Source of the DNA: Ferruginibacter sp. | GTDB lineage: Bacteria; Bacteroidota; Bacteroidia; Chitinophagales; Chitinophagaceae | Reading direction: 5' to 3' | Assembly (NCBI GenBank): GCA_030157685.1 | Contig: JAOAUI010000331.1 | Location: 1 to 48,142, forward strand | DNA length: 48,142 nucleotides | Shown: positions 25,325-36,200 of the stretch, piece after piece | How the letters are laid out: every line of letters starts with the position of its first letter | How positions within the stretch are numbered: position 1 is the stretch's first letter | Made by a program: the position numbers and the translations under genes | Notes under the pieces: model-generated | Told to the model about the DNA's origin: nothing | Seen by the model: only the letters and a program-made list of their open reading frames with translations | Database searches by the model: none

Positions 25325-28300
25325 ATGATACAGTTATTATCAGATAAATACCGCAAGCATATTTCCTGGCCTTTGTTTTTTATATTTTATATACAGATCA
25401 TATCGCCATTGTCTGTTTATGCTGAAAAATATCCGGCCATTGCTTCATACCATCATGTACCTGTTTACAGTAAACCGGGCGAAAGTAAAAAATACAATAG
25501 AGACTTTGCGCCTGAAAAAAAAGGCAGTCTTAATAAAAGCGCCGGAAAAATAATTTCATTAAAAAATGAAAGCAAAATTTTGTCGCCTGCTAAAGTAAAT
25601 ATAGGTGGTCCCGGATCTCCGGAAGCCAGTTCCTTTAAAGCGGTGGGATCTAATAACCTGGTGAATTTAGCAAGCGGAGATTTTTCTTACAGTATTCCTT
25701 TATTAGATGTGGGTGGATATCCGGTTAATTTATTTTATACTGGTGGTGTTACCATGGAGCAGGAAGCAAGCTGGGTTGGCCTTGGCTGGAACATTAATCC
25801 GGGTGCTGTTAGCCGTAACATGCGGGGTGTACCGGATGATTTTAATGGAACGGATTTACTTACCCAGCATCAGAATTTAAAACCAAACCGTACCTGGGGT
25901 GGAGAGGTAGGCTTTAATTTAGAAATTATTGGAATAAAGAACCCAAAATTTGGGGGATCGCTGGGTTTTTCTTACAATAATTACTTAGGACCGGAATTGG
26001 ATATAGGTGCTAAAATCTCTCTGTCATTATCAACATCCAAAACAGTAAAAGCAGAAAAGACTGGAGGAGCCAGTTTAACTGCATCATTAGGAACCAAACT
26101 CAGTTCAAGGTCTGGGCTAACGTTTTCTCCATCATTAAGTGCTAACGGTCATTTAACTGGATCGCATGTTCAGGGAGGCGTAGGTTTAAGTACAAGCTAT
26201 AACTCCAGAACAGGTATAAAAGATCTAAATGTACACAGCGAAATGTCTTACTACGCTAAGAAATCGGAGGTTACGATGGCTAACGGTAAACAGAGGGAGT
26301 ATGAAGCATTTGGAGTTGGAACAACATTAGGAAGCTCTAATATAAGTTTTGCCAAACCAAGTTTTTTGCCGAGTATCCGCATGCCCATGCAAAATTCAAA
26401 CTATAATTTACAGTTGGAATTTGGAGGTGCAATTTGGGGGATAGAGGCTGCTATATCTGCCATGGGCTACTATTCCGAATCTAAAGTGCCTGATGAATCA
26501 AGGATTGTAACTAAGCCTTTGGTGGGATATATGTTTTCGGAAAAAGCTTATGAAAACAATAATACGGTGATGGATTTTAATCGTTTGGCAGATGCTGAAG
26601 TTACACCCAATACACCTATCATTTCTGCCCCGCAATATAATTACGATGTATTTTCTATACAGGGAGAAGGCACAGGCGGCAGTATCCGTGCCTATCGTGG
26701 AGACTTAGGCTATGTAAGAGATAATGTAACCACTTCTAAAGAAAACAATCTTTCAATAGGCGTTGACCTGGGAATTCCATTTCACCTGGGTGTAAATGTA
26801 AATGTGGTTAAAACGCCAACAAGGGTAGGCGGCTGGGAAAACAGTAACAATACCCTGCGCAACAGTATCCCCTTCACCACAAAAGGCATTAATGGGTCAT
26901 CATTCGAGAATGTGTATTTTAAAAATCCCGGCGAAGCTTCAGTAACCAATCCAAAAGAACTGGAGAGAATCGGCAACGATAACCTGGTGCGGTTTCAACT
27001 GGGTGGGTCTAAGGTAAATCCAAGGATAGAATCCCGCCTGGAACAATTTAATAAAAAGACAAACGCAGTTATTGCAACACCTGTAGTTGTAAATAATAAT
27101 AATTACAGAAATGATAATCCGCAAAACAGGGAAAAAAGAACACAGGTAATTACCATGTTAAATGCCGGGGATGCCAGAAAAATTGGTTTGGACAGCTCTC
27201 TGAAAAATTATACCGGATCATTTGATGCCAATAATAACATTGTTTCAGTTAATATACCCCGTGTTGGAGATTTTAGAAAAGTGCATCATATTTCTGAAAT
27301 AGATGTATTGGAGCAAAGCGGCATGCGCTATGTTTATGGTCTGCCGGTTTACAGCATTAAACAGAAGGATTTTACTTTTACGGTGAAGGAATTACCGGCA
27401 AATGCAAATGAAAACCAGGTAGCTTATGGATCTTCGGAACCTACGATCAGTTCCGAACACATGGGGAATAAATCAAAGTACGATGGTTATATGCAATCGC
27501 AGGAGACTCCCGCTTATGCAGCATCTTTTTTATTGTCGGGTCTGCTTTCTCCTGATTATGTAGATGTAACCGGTAATGGCATTACCGAAGATGACCTGGG
27601 ATCGGCAGTAAAATTCGATTATACCAAATCTGACAGTAGTCACAAATGGCGTACGCCCAGAAATAATAGCATTGCCAATTCGGCGCATTTCAGCGAAGGT
27701 ATTAAAACAGAAAAAAAAGACAATAAGGCCAGCATCAGCTACGGCGAAAGGGAAGTATGGTACCTCAATGCCATTGAATCCAAATCAATGGTGGCCATTT
27801 TTAAAACAGATACACGTAACGATGCCAAAGGTGTGCTTGGTGAAATGGATGGCAGAATAAATACAGCAGAGAATGCTAATAAAAAACTTACCCAAATTGA
27901 CCTGTACACCAAGGCTGAAATAAAAGCAAAAGGGTATAATAATGCAAAACCCATCAAGACTGTAAAATTTGAGTATGATTACTCATTATGTAACGGTACA
28001 CCCGATAATTTATCAGGAGGAAAATTAACCTTAAAATCAGTTTATTTTTCTTACAATGGCCAGTCACGAAATAACAAAGACAGGTATGTATTTAACTATG
28101 GTAATCTTGGCTCTAAAAAAGACAATCCTGTTTATACTGCTAATGCATCAGACCGCTGGGGAACTTACAAGCCCGCATTAGACTCTAACGGAATTTCAAA
28201 TAATCCGGCAGGGTTAACCAATGCCGAATTCCCCTATACACTCAAAGACAAAAGTAAAAATGATATCTATGCAGGAGCATGGAGCCTTAAGAAAATATTA

Positions 28301-31300
28301 TTACCATCGGGCGGGCAGATGGAAATTCAGTACGAAGCTGATGATTATGCTTATGTGCAGGACAGAAGATCCTGTAATATGCTGAATATTGCCGGATTGG
28401 GCAATAGCACCAGTTTTAGTGCCGGTAATAAATTGTATAATAATATTCTCAGTACGCAGGATAATAACTATGTGTATGTACAATTACCCCAGGCACTCAC
28501 CGCAACCAATTCAGTACAGGTAAAGCGTGAAATTTATGCAAAGTATTTAGAAGGCATCAGCCTTCCGGGCCAATTTAAACTGGCATTTAAATTACTGATT
28601 AAAATGCCCAATGGCTGGGAGCCATTGACCATTTATCCTGAGTATGATGACTATGGCATCTGCACAAATAATTCAAATTATATCTATATACATTTAGCAA
28701 CTGTTGATGGCAAGAATGGATTGGTAAACAGTTCATTGGGATTTCTTACAGAGAATATTCCGGGCCAGGCTTTTAATTATGGAGATGATAATGTAGACGA
28801 CCTGCGGGGTTTTATAGATATGGCAGGCGGGATGCTGGCTAATTTAACTACGGCATTTCAAAATGTAAATCAACAGATGCGTATTGCCAATAAAGGCAAA
28901 TATATAGACCTGGACAGGTCCTTTATTCGTTTAGCCAACCCGGCAAAAAATAAATATGGTGGTGGTTACCGGATAAAATCGGTGAGGGTAAAAAATAACT
29001 GGAATAAAATGACCGGAGCTTATAATTCGGTTTACGGACAGGATTATGATTATACTACATCCGAAAAAATAAATGGTGTGGAGACCCTAATCAGCAGCGG
29101 TGTTGCCAGTTACGAACCGGGCATAGGCAGTGAGGAAAACCCCTTCCGGGAGATTGTAAGTTTTAAAAATAAAATGCCGCTGGCCTCTGCACAATATGGT
29201 GCCATAGAAATGCCCATGCTGGAAGCTTTATACCCTTCACCCAATGTGGTGTATAGTAAGGTTACTGTTCGTTCCATACATCGTAAAGGTACACACGGAG
29301 ATTCTACATTACGGTCTGCCATAGGCAAACAGGTAACTGAATTTTATACTGCAAAGGACTATCCCTCGTATTCAAGCTTTACGCCTATGAATAGTTGGGA
29401 TTATAAGAAAAATCCTTTCTTTTCTTTCTTTTATAAAGAGGTAATCAATTACCGGACGATCAGCCAGGGATTTTTAGTTGAAACCAATGATATGCATGGT
29501 AAAATGAAATCGCAGCTGGCTTACAGCGAAAGTGATGAGAAAACACCTTTATCCGCTTCTTACCACACCTATAAAAATACGGGTAAAAACAATTTGAATG
29601 ACAAAGTAGATTTTGTGTACAATAATGAGCAGGGAGCAGTACACCAGGCCAATATGGGTATAGATGTGGAGTTGATGACAGATGTACGTGAGTTTAGTGT
29701 AAAAAGCAACGGGCTGAATGTACAAATGCAGGTTGACCTGTTTGTGTTTTATGCAGTAACCATACCATTACCTACTTTTTTCCCGCTTAAAACACATACA
29801 GAAGACATATACCGTGCTGTAACCTGTACAAAGCTTATCAATTACCATGCAATTGAAGATAGTGTAATAGTAATGGATAAAGGCAGTGTTATCAGTACCA
29901 AAACCATTGCTTATGATGCTGAAACAGGCAGTCCGCTGGTAACAAAAACAGCCAATGAATTTAACGACCCCGTTTACAATGTAAGTTACCCGGCTTATTG
30001 GGCCTATAGTGGAACAGGGCTGGCTTATAAAAATATTAACCGCGAGTTTGAAGGTGTAAATTTCAATAATGGGGTTATTACAATACCCGGGATGACCAGC
30101 GCTGACATAGCTAATATTTTTGAGAGTGGTGATGAGTTGTACATTACCAAAGCAGGGGGTAATTCAACAAGCTGTATCCCTTCATCTTCAGCAGGCATAA
30201 TAAAAATCTGGGCTTATGATCCTGCCAAAAATAATAGTTCACTCACCGGCATTTTTAAGAATTTAGTTTTTATGGATAAGGATGGTTACCGGTATACCAG
30301 GAGTAATGTAAGCTGCAGAATAATAAGAAGTGGCAAAAGAAATAACCTGGGGCTTACCGTATTTTCTGCTACCACCATGGCAAATCCCATATACCGTAAA
30401 AAGTTTACTACAAACGATACCCTGCTGCTGACCGGCAATTCAAAAGTAGTGGCTACTTCAGCTGTTGACTTTAAAGAAAAATGGCAGATTGATGGTGATG
30501 CATTTTTGCGTAAAGCTTACTATATCCCTGCCTGTGCAGGGCCGGAGGCGGATAGTTTAAGCTGCAATGGCATTCTTCAAAAAAACATAAATCCTTATGT
30601 AAAAGGGCTTATCGGGAACTTTAAACCATACCGCAGCTACACTTACTACGGCGAAAGGAATGAAATGGATCCTGCTGTTGCCACTACGATCAGAAAAGAC
30701 GGACTTATAAAAGATTTTACAAATTATTGGTATTATGATAAAGAGCCTGATGCATTTACAAAATATCTGATTCCCTCAACTACAAACACTAAATGGGTTT
30801 GGAACAGTGAACTAACCAAGGTAAACAGTAAAGGACAGGAACTGGAAACAAAAGATGCATTAAACCGCTACACCGCGGCACAATATGGCTTTGCTAAAAA
30901 CATGCCGGTAAGCATGACACAAAATGCACGGAATGGTGAGAGTTTTGCTGAAGGGTTTGAAGATGCTGCTTACAAGGAAAAAATAAATGCCGGTAACAAC
31001 CAGGATAGTTGCGACGCCAATAAATATATAAACCTTACCGGCCTGGCCAATAGCAATATCCTGAGTACTGAAAATTTGACTTTTAAAGCACATAGCGGAA
31101 AAAATGTAATGAGTGTAGCAGCCAATTCGCAGGTCATCAAACCAATCAACATTACATCCGCATTTAAGGATAATTATGATTTGCAGTCAACAACCGGTTA
31201 TATTTCCACACCTGTTCCAGGCAGTGGAACCATCCTGAGCCGGGCTACACAAAATCCGGTATTATCGCAATATCAATTGAGTCAGAGATGTAACACTTCC

Positions 31301-32269
31301 TTTGGAAATGTATCTATGTCTGCTTCACAAACCTGGCCAGGTTATTCCAATATACGTTTTGATGAAAGCTCTGTGCAATACACAAATGCACCAACTAATG
31401 GTAATTATATATTTACAGTTCAAACAAATGTATATAGTGCCCCACTTGGAAATCCTCCACCACAAGAAGAATTAAGAAGCGGAATCTTTGTGACACTCAC
31501 AAATTTGCAAACGGGTGCTAAGACTTATATGTCGGCATATAAGTGTACTTTTTGTGAAACCGATATGCCTACCCAAACATATAACCTGTATTTAACTTGC
31601 GGAGATTATAAAATTGAGAGTTCGGGTTATGCAGCTTTCTTTAATACCCAGGGGCACGCTCAAGGTTCATCTTTTAGTTATAATGTTACTGGAGGTATGA
31701 TTACCAAAGCGATTACATGCACATACACCAAACCTATTCCGGCTACCGACAGTATGCTAAATCCAGGCTTCTCCTTAGTGGCTGGCAAAAAAATGCAGTT
31801 CAGCGCCTGGGTGAAAGAAGATTGCGCCATACCATGTAGCAAAGCAAATTACACACTGAGCAATATAGAAATATGGGCAGGCGGTGTAAACCTGGGGGCT
31901 TCATCACTTACCAATCCTGTAAAACGCACAGGCGCAATTATAGAAGGTTGGCAAAAAATTGAAGGCGAGTTTACAGTGCCATCCAATGCCGGCACAGCTG
32001 AATTACGTTTTATTAACAGCAATACTGCTGCTCCTATGTATGTAGATGATATACGCATACACCCTTACAATGCCAATATGAAGAGTTATGTATATGACCC
32101 CCGAACCTTAAGGCTTAGTGCAGAACTGGATGAGAACAACTATGCCAGTTTTTATGAGTATGATGAAGAAGGGCAGTTGGTAAGGGTGAAAAAAGAAACC
32201 ATACAGGGTATTAAAACCATACAGGAAACAAGAAGCTCCAAACAAAAGGGCATTACAGATTTGCAGTAA
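25325..32269 (+). CDS. Giant TcB/SpvB-like Rhs-family protein without toxin tip
   Basis: A 2314-residue exported protein (hydrophobic segment SWPLFFIFYIQIISPLSVYA). Residues of about 115-165, NLASGDFSYSIPLLDVGGYP ... GLGWNINPGAVSRNMRG, match the N-terminal pattern of SpvB/TcB proteins (alternating S-x-P-I strands, then GLGW-x-L/I and SR). The long middle is beta-rich with degenerate YD-type strands. About 2145-2250 (KKMQFSAWVKEDC ... APMYVDDIRIHPYN) is a jelly-roll. The protein ends in true YD repeats (YVYDPRTLRLSAELDENNYA, SFYEYDEEGQLVRVK) and stops there, with no C-terminal toxin. In Tc toxins TcB and TcC close around the toxin domain; the order TcB-like then TcC-like in this operon suggests the same division of labour. 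That is inference from motif and context. Confidence 0.7.
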   Translation: MIQLLSDKYRKHISWPLFFIFYIQIISPLSVYAEKYPAIASYHHVPVYSKPGESKKYNRDFAPEKKGSLNKSAGKIISLKNESKILSPAKVNIGGPGSPEASSFKAVGSNNLVNLASGDFSYSIPLLDVGGYPVNLFYTGGVTMEQEASWVGLGWNINPGAVSRNMRGVPDDFNGTDLLTQHQNLKPNRTWGGEVGFNLEIIGIKNPKFGGSLGFSYNNYLGPELDIGAKISLSLSTSKTVKAEKTGGASLTASLGTKLSSRSGLTFSPSLSANGHLTGSHVQGGVGLSTSYNSRTGIKDLNVHSEMSYYAKKSEVTMANGKQREYEAFGVGTTLGSSNISFAKPSFLPSIRMPMQNSNYNLQLEFGGAIWGIEAAISAMGYYSESKVPDESRIVTKPLVGYMFSEKAYENNNTVMDFNRLADAEVTPNTPIISAPQYNYDVFSIQGEGTGGSIRAYRGDLGYVRDNVTTSKENNLSIGVDLGIPFHLGVNVNVVKTPTRVGGWENSNNTLRNSIPFTTKGINGSSFENVYFKNPGEASVTNPKELERIGNDNLVRFQLGGSKVNPRIESRLEQFNKKTNAVIATPVVVNNNNYRNDNPQNREKRTQVITMLNAGDARKIGLDSSLKNYTGSFDANNNIVSVNIPRVGDFRKVHHISEIDVLEQSGMRYVYGLPVYSIKQKDFTFTVKELPANANENQVAYGSSEPTISSEHMGNKSKYDGYMQSQETPAYAASFLLSGLLSPDYVDVTGNGITEDDLGSAVKFDYTKSDSSHKWRTPRNNSIANSAHFSEGIKTEKKDNKASISYGEREVWYLNAIESKSMVAIFKTDTRNDAKGVLGEMDGRINTAENANKKLTQIDLYTKAEIKAKGYNNAKPIKTVKFEYDYSLCNGTPDNLSGGKLTLKSVYFSYNGQSRNNKDRYVFNYGNLGSKKDNPVYTANASDRWGTYKPALDSNGISNNPAGLTNAEFPYTLKDKSKNDIYAGAWSLKKILLPSGGQMEIQYEADDYAYVQDRRSCNMLNIAGLGNSTSFSAGNKLYNNILSTQDNNYVYVQLPQALTATNSVQVKREIYAKYLEGISLPGQFKLAFKLLIKMPNGWEPLTIYPEYDDYGICTNNSNYIYIHLATVDGKNGLVNSSLGFLTENIPGQAFNYGDDNVDDLRGFIDMAGGMLANLTTAFQNVNQQMRIANKGKYIDLDRSFIRLANPAKNKYGGGYRIKSVRVKNNWNKMTGAYNSVYGQDYDYTTSEKINGVETLISSGVASYEPGIGSEENPFREIVSFKNKMPLASAQYGAIEMPMLEALYPSPNVVYSKVTVRSIHRKGTHGDSTLRSAIGKQVTEFYTAKDYPSYSSFTPMNSWDYKKNPFFSFFYKEVINYRTISQGFLVETNDMHGKMKSQLAYSESDEKTPLSASYHTYKNTGKNNLNDKVDFVYNNEQGAVHQANMGIDVELMTDVREFSVKSNGLNVQMQVDLFVFYAVTIPLPTFFPLKTHTEDIYRAVTCTKLINYHAIEDSVIVMDKGSVISTKTIAYDAETGSPLVTKTANEFNDPVYNVSYPAYWAYSGTGLAYKNINREFEGVNFNNGVITIPGMTSADIANIFESGDELYITKAGGNSTSCIPSSSAGIIKIWAYDPAKNNSSLTGIFKNLVFMDKDGYRYTRSNVSCRIIRSGKRNNLGLTVFSATTMANPIYRKKFTTNDTLLLTGNSKVVATSAVDFKEKWQIDGDAFLRKAYYIPACAGPEADSLSCNGILQKNINPYVKGLIGNFKPYRSYTYYGERNEMDPAVATTIRKDGLIKDFTNYWYYDKEPDAFTKYLIPSTTNTKWVWNSELTKVNSKGQELETKDALNRYTAAQYGFAKNMPVSMTQNARNGESFAEGFEDAAYKEKINAGNNQDSCDANKYINLTGLANSNILSTENLTFKAHSGKNVMSVAANSQVIKPINITSAFKDNYDLQSTTGYISTPVPGSGTILSRATQNPVLSQYQLSQRCNTSFGNVSMSASQTWPGYSNIRFDESSVQYTNAPTNGNYIFTVQTNVYSAPLGNPPPQEELRSGIFVTLTNLQTGAKTYMSAYKCTFCETDMPTQTYNLYLTCGDYKIESSGYAAFFNTQGHAQGSSFSYNVTGGMITKAITCTYTKPIPATDSMLNPGFSLVAGKKMQFSAWVKEDCAIPCSKANYTLSNIEIWAGGVNLGASSLTNPVKRTGAIIEGWQKIEGEFTVPSNAGTAELRFINSNTAAPMYVDDIRIHPYNANMKSYVYDPRTLRLSAELDENNYASFYEYDEEGQLVRVKKETIQGIKTIQETRSSKQKGITDLQ

Positions 32270-32301
32270 AACAAAACAGATTTAGGTACAATAAAATAAA
32301 A

Positions 32302-33129
32302 ATGATGAGTAATAAAAAAAGGGTACTGATTTTTTTCCTGCTGTTTTCACCAGCATTGACATACTGTCAGCAAACAACAGATACAGCTGCATTGATACAG
32401 GAATACAACAAAGTGATGTCTTTTACTGCGCAACCATATATTCATTATACCACCCTTACCCAACTGGATGCAAGCCCGGTATTGCAAAGTCAGGATACGG
32501 CAAGTATGCATGGAGAGTTTTTCAAAAATAATACAGACATCTACTCGAACAATGTAAAGGAGGAAATGTACCTGCAGGACAGCCTGATGGTAAATATTAA
32601 TAATGACAGGAAGACTATCTGGCTAAACAAGGTAGATGTGGATACTAAACAAAGATTGAATGTAGTAACGGCTTTTGGTAAAGAAGTACAGGAAATAATG
32701 AAAAGAAATTACATCATCAGCAAGCCGGAATCCTCAGGTAGTACTAGCAGGCTGGTTTTTGAAACCCGGAGGCCACAAAGCAGCATTGCAATCAGTAATA
32801 CCCGCATTACTATTGAATACGATAGTAAAACATTTTTGCCAAAAGATATTAATATAGAAATATCAATGAAGGAGCCTTTGGATGAAGAAGTGCTGGCTGC
32901 TATGAGAGAAGAAGAAGTGGATGAAAAAAAACTGGTGCAGGAAATAGAGGGTGTAAAATACCTTATCCGGAAGCAAAGTATGCATATACTGTTTACCACT
33001 ATAAAAAATGATAAAGAGACCGTAGAAAAAATTCCGTTGTACACTTCATGCCTGGATTATAATGTGATTACGCAGGAATATACAGGTAAAGGAAAATATA
33101 AAGATTATGAGGTTACAAAATTGTTTTAA
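32302..33129 (+). CDS. Exported protein of unknown family between the two Rhs-like giants
   Basis: About 275 residues with a signal peptide (MSNKKRVLIFFLLFSPALTY followed by CQQ). The Cys after TY is not a canonical lipobox, so soluble periplasmic is as likely as lipoprotein. The mature protein alternates beta strands with charged helices (MHGEFFKNNTDIYSNNVKEE, ITIEYDSKTFLPKDINIEIS, DEEVLAAMREEEVDEKKLVQ). The pattern is faintly LolA-like, but I cannot assign it. No catalytic motif was seen. It lies 32 bases after the TcB-like gene and 127 before the toxin gene, so it is probably cotranscribed, and an accessory or chaperone role for the giant proteins is plausible. Confidence 0.6.
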   Translation: MMSNKKRVLIFFLLFSPALTYCQQTTDTAALIQEYNKVMSFTAQPYIHYTTLTQLDASPVLQSQDTASMHGEFFKNNTDIYSNNVKEEMYLQDSLMVNINNDRKTIWLNKVDVDTKQRLNVVTAFGKEVQEIMKRNYIISKPESSGSTSRLVFETRRPQSSIAISNTRITIEYDSKTFLPKDINIEISMKEPLDEEVLAAMREEEVDEKKLVQEIEGVKYLIRKQSMHILFTTIKNDKETVEKIPLYTSCLDYNVITQEYTGKGKYKDYEVTKLF

Positions 33130-33256
33130 AAAATAAAAAACATGGGCATCAGGTAAGGTTATTTATACCAGTAAGAGAGTGCCGGCGGGTTTGATATTTT
33201 TTGCAGCCGGGATATATAAGAATAAGAATGATTAATAAGCTAATTATAATAAACTT

Positions 33257-36200
33257 ATGAAAAAAAATACTTTTTATAAACTGATTTTTTTTGTTATTGC
33301 TTTAATAAGTACACAAAATCTTTTTGCCCAGTTTGAAGAAGGTAAAGAAGAAGTGTATTATGCCCGCATAAAAGGCGATTCGCTGTTAGCACCGGCCAAT
33401 GCATCCCGAACCTTAACCTGCCCTGTTTCTCCAGGGGAAAAAATTGCTGACAGAAAGATAAAAAATATCATCACGTTTAAGATAAATGAAGAAGACCTTA
33501 CCTATTTGCCTGCAAGTTTTACTGCGGTTGTAAACTTTACAATTGAAACATCAACAAATCCCACACCGGTAACGAAGTCATTAACCGTAAACTACGATAA
33601 GACAGATGGTGCAAAATATAATGTAAGAGATTATATAGTATTAACAACCGGAGAGACGATGGTGAAAATTACGGTAACCGGTATTACTCCCAATAATACA
33701 ACAGGGTTTAATCCCAGGCTTGTACTGCAATTGGAAAATGAAATGCGTGTATTGCGTTATTTTGATTTAGCAACAACAACACCGCTGTTAACACCAACCT
33801 TTAACTCTGTAATAAATAACACCGATGCAATAAATGTATCGTGGAGCTGGGATCCCGGTGGTGCTACACACAATAACATGAACCAGTTGGAGTGGGCCTG
33901 GTTGCCGGATGAAATGGCAGGTTATTATATTGAAGGAGGGGTGCTGAACCTTGATAGATTATTTGGAACAAATGCCACCAGGGTTGACCTTGATTTTGCT
34001 CAAAATAATTATAATATCCCATTGCTGTATGGTGATACAGGAAAACTGTATTACCGGGTAAGAGCCACATTGAGAAAAAATGACGGTTCGGTAGTGACCG
34101 GCCCCTGGTGCATGCCTTCGCCACAGTATTATGCATTTAACGGGCACGAGCCCAGCTTAAACTGGCAAAGCAATACCAGCTTTGCCGAAAACGGGAAATT
34201 TAAAACTGTAATACAGTATTTTGACGGCAGCCTGCGAAGCAGGCAAACCGTAACAAAAGATAATACAACAGGTAATACCGTTGTTGCAGAAACTATTTAT
34301 GATCTGCAGGGCAGGCCAAATATTCAGATACTGCCAACCCCTACGAGTGACAACACTATCAAATATTTTGCAGACTTTAACCGCTTTGTTGATATGCAGC
34401 AGGATGAAGATCCTGCTAAATATTTTGATCTTACTCTTGCAGTTTTACAATGTAAAGGTGCTTTACCATTGAATATAACTAAGGGTAATGGAAAATATTA
34501 CAGTGCCAATAACCCCTGGCTTAATATTGACCCTATGGCTAAGTATATACCTGATGCTACAGGTACAAATACCGAAAATAAAACCGGGGGATTTGCCTAT
34601 ACTGAAACCAGGTTTATGGATGATGCAACTGAAAGGGTTCAAAGTCAGGGTGGTGTAGGACTTTCGCATCAAATAGGCAGTGGTCATGAAACTAAATACT
34701 ACTACGGTAAACCTGCACAGCCCGAACTCGACGCCCTGTTTGGTACTGAAGTTGGCGATGCCAGCCATTACAGTAAAAATATGGTGAGAGATGCCAACGG
34801 GCAAATGAGCATCAGTTATACCGATATGCATGGCCGTACTATTGCAACAGCTTTGGCAGGAGATCCAACTCCAGGTATTGATTCAATTATCAACCCATCT
34901 GATTATCCACAAGCTACTGGTTTATTAACCAACCAATTATTAACCCCGCTTTCAAATAACATCAATGGTAATTCAATAGAATCAATCAGTACCATTTTAG
35001 CACCTTTTAATACAGCCTATAATTTTACTTATAAACTTGATCCATCCATACTTAGCCAGTTTAGCTGTACCAATCAGCAAATCTGTTTCGATTGTAAGTA
35101 CGATCTGGAAATTTCGATCAAATCCGAAGATTGTGGTGGCATACCAATAATACGCAAATACCAAAACCTGCAGATTGTGCCAGCCAACCAGGCTTGTGGT
35201 ACTTCTATGGGTTTTACAGGCCCGGGTGTTAACAATGTAAAACAAATTGATTTTACCGAATTTCTTACAGCAGGTTCCTGGGTAGTTCGCAAAACCCTAA
35301 CCATAAACGATTCCTTATTTCAAATACGCAGGGATAGTGCATTAAAAGTATTCTTATGTAAAACCGAACAGTCCATCTATGATTCGGTGTATAATATTTT
35401 ATATACCACATCAGGCTGCGGACTGCCTGCGGGTAATACATCTGCCTGTGACAGTTGTATGAATCACCTGGGTACATTTGAAAATTATCGGCTTGCTTAT
35501 TTAATTTCAATGGGAAGTGTACCCGGCGATCATTCACACGATGCAGAAATTCAATTGCAGTATTCGGCCGATTCTGCAGCCTGCGCAAATGCCTGTGGAG
35601 CTTTAAATATTGAATTAACAACCTTAAAAAGCCTTAGGCGCCAAATGCTGGCCGATATGATGCCTTACACCGGCCAGTATGCATTACCACTGGATTCTAT
35701 CAGGGGGCCTAATTCGCCGCTAACTCCTCAAACAGATTACTCCAGAACTGAGGCCAAATACAATATTTTTACCGATCATTATTTAACCGCCGGCAATACC
35801 AACAATACAAAACCCAAATTCTACCGCTTTCCGGTAACAGAAACAGGGATAGCATCTTATTATTATACCGAAGATAACCTGGTGGACAGCAGTGTGCACG
35901 CTCACGATGTATCGAATAATATACTGTTGGACACCATGAGTCCGCCTGTATTTACCAGTTTGTTTCAACCGTCCTGGGCAAAGAGTTTAATTTACCGTCA
36001 TCCTGAGTTTACCAAACTAAAATATGCTGAAGATAATTTAGCCAGTTCTTACGAATGGCTTGATAAAGTTCAGGGAACAGATATTTACTGGGGAGTTGAT
36101 GGCGCACAAAACAAACATTACGATGATCCATTGGGAACTGTAAATGCAGATCCGTTTTTTGCGATACCGGCAAATGCCGCTTTTAAAGATACTATGAGCA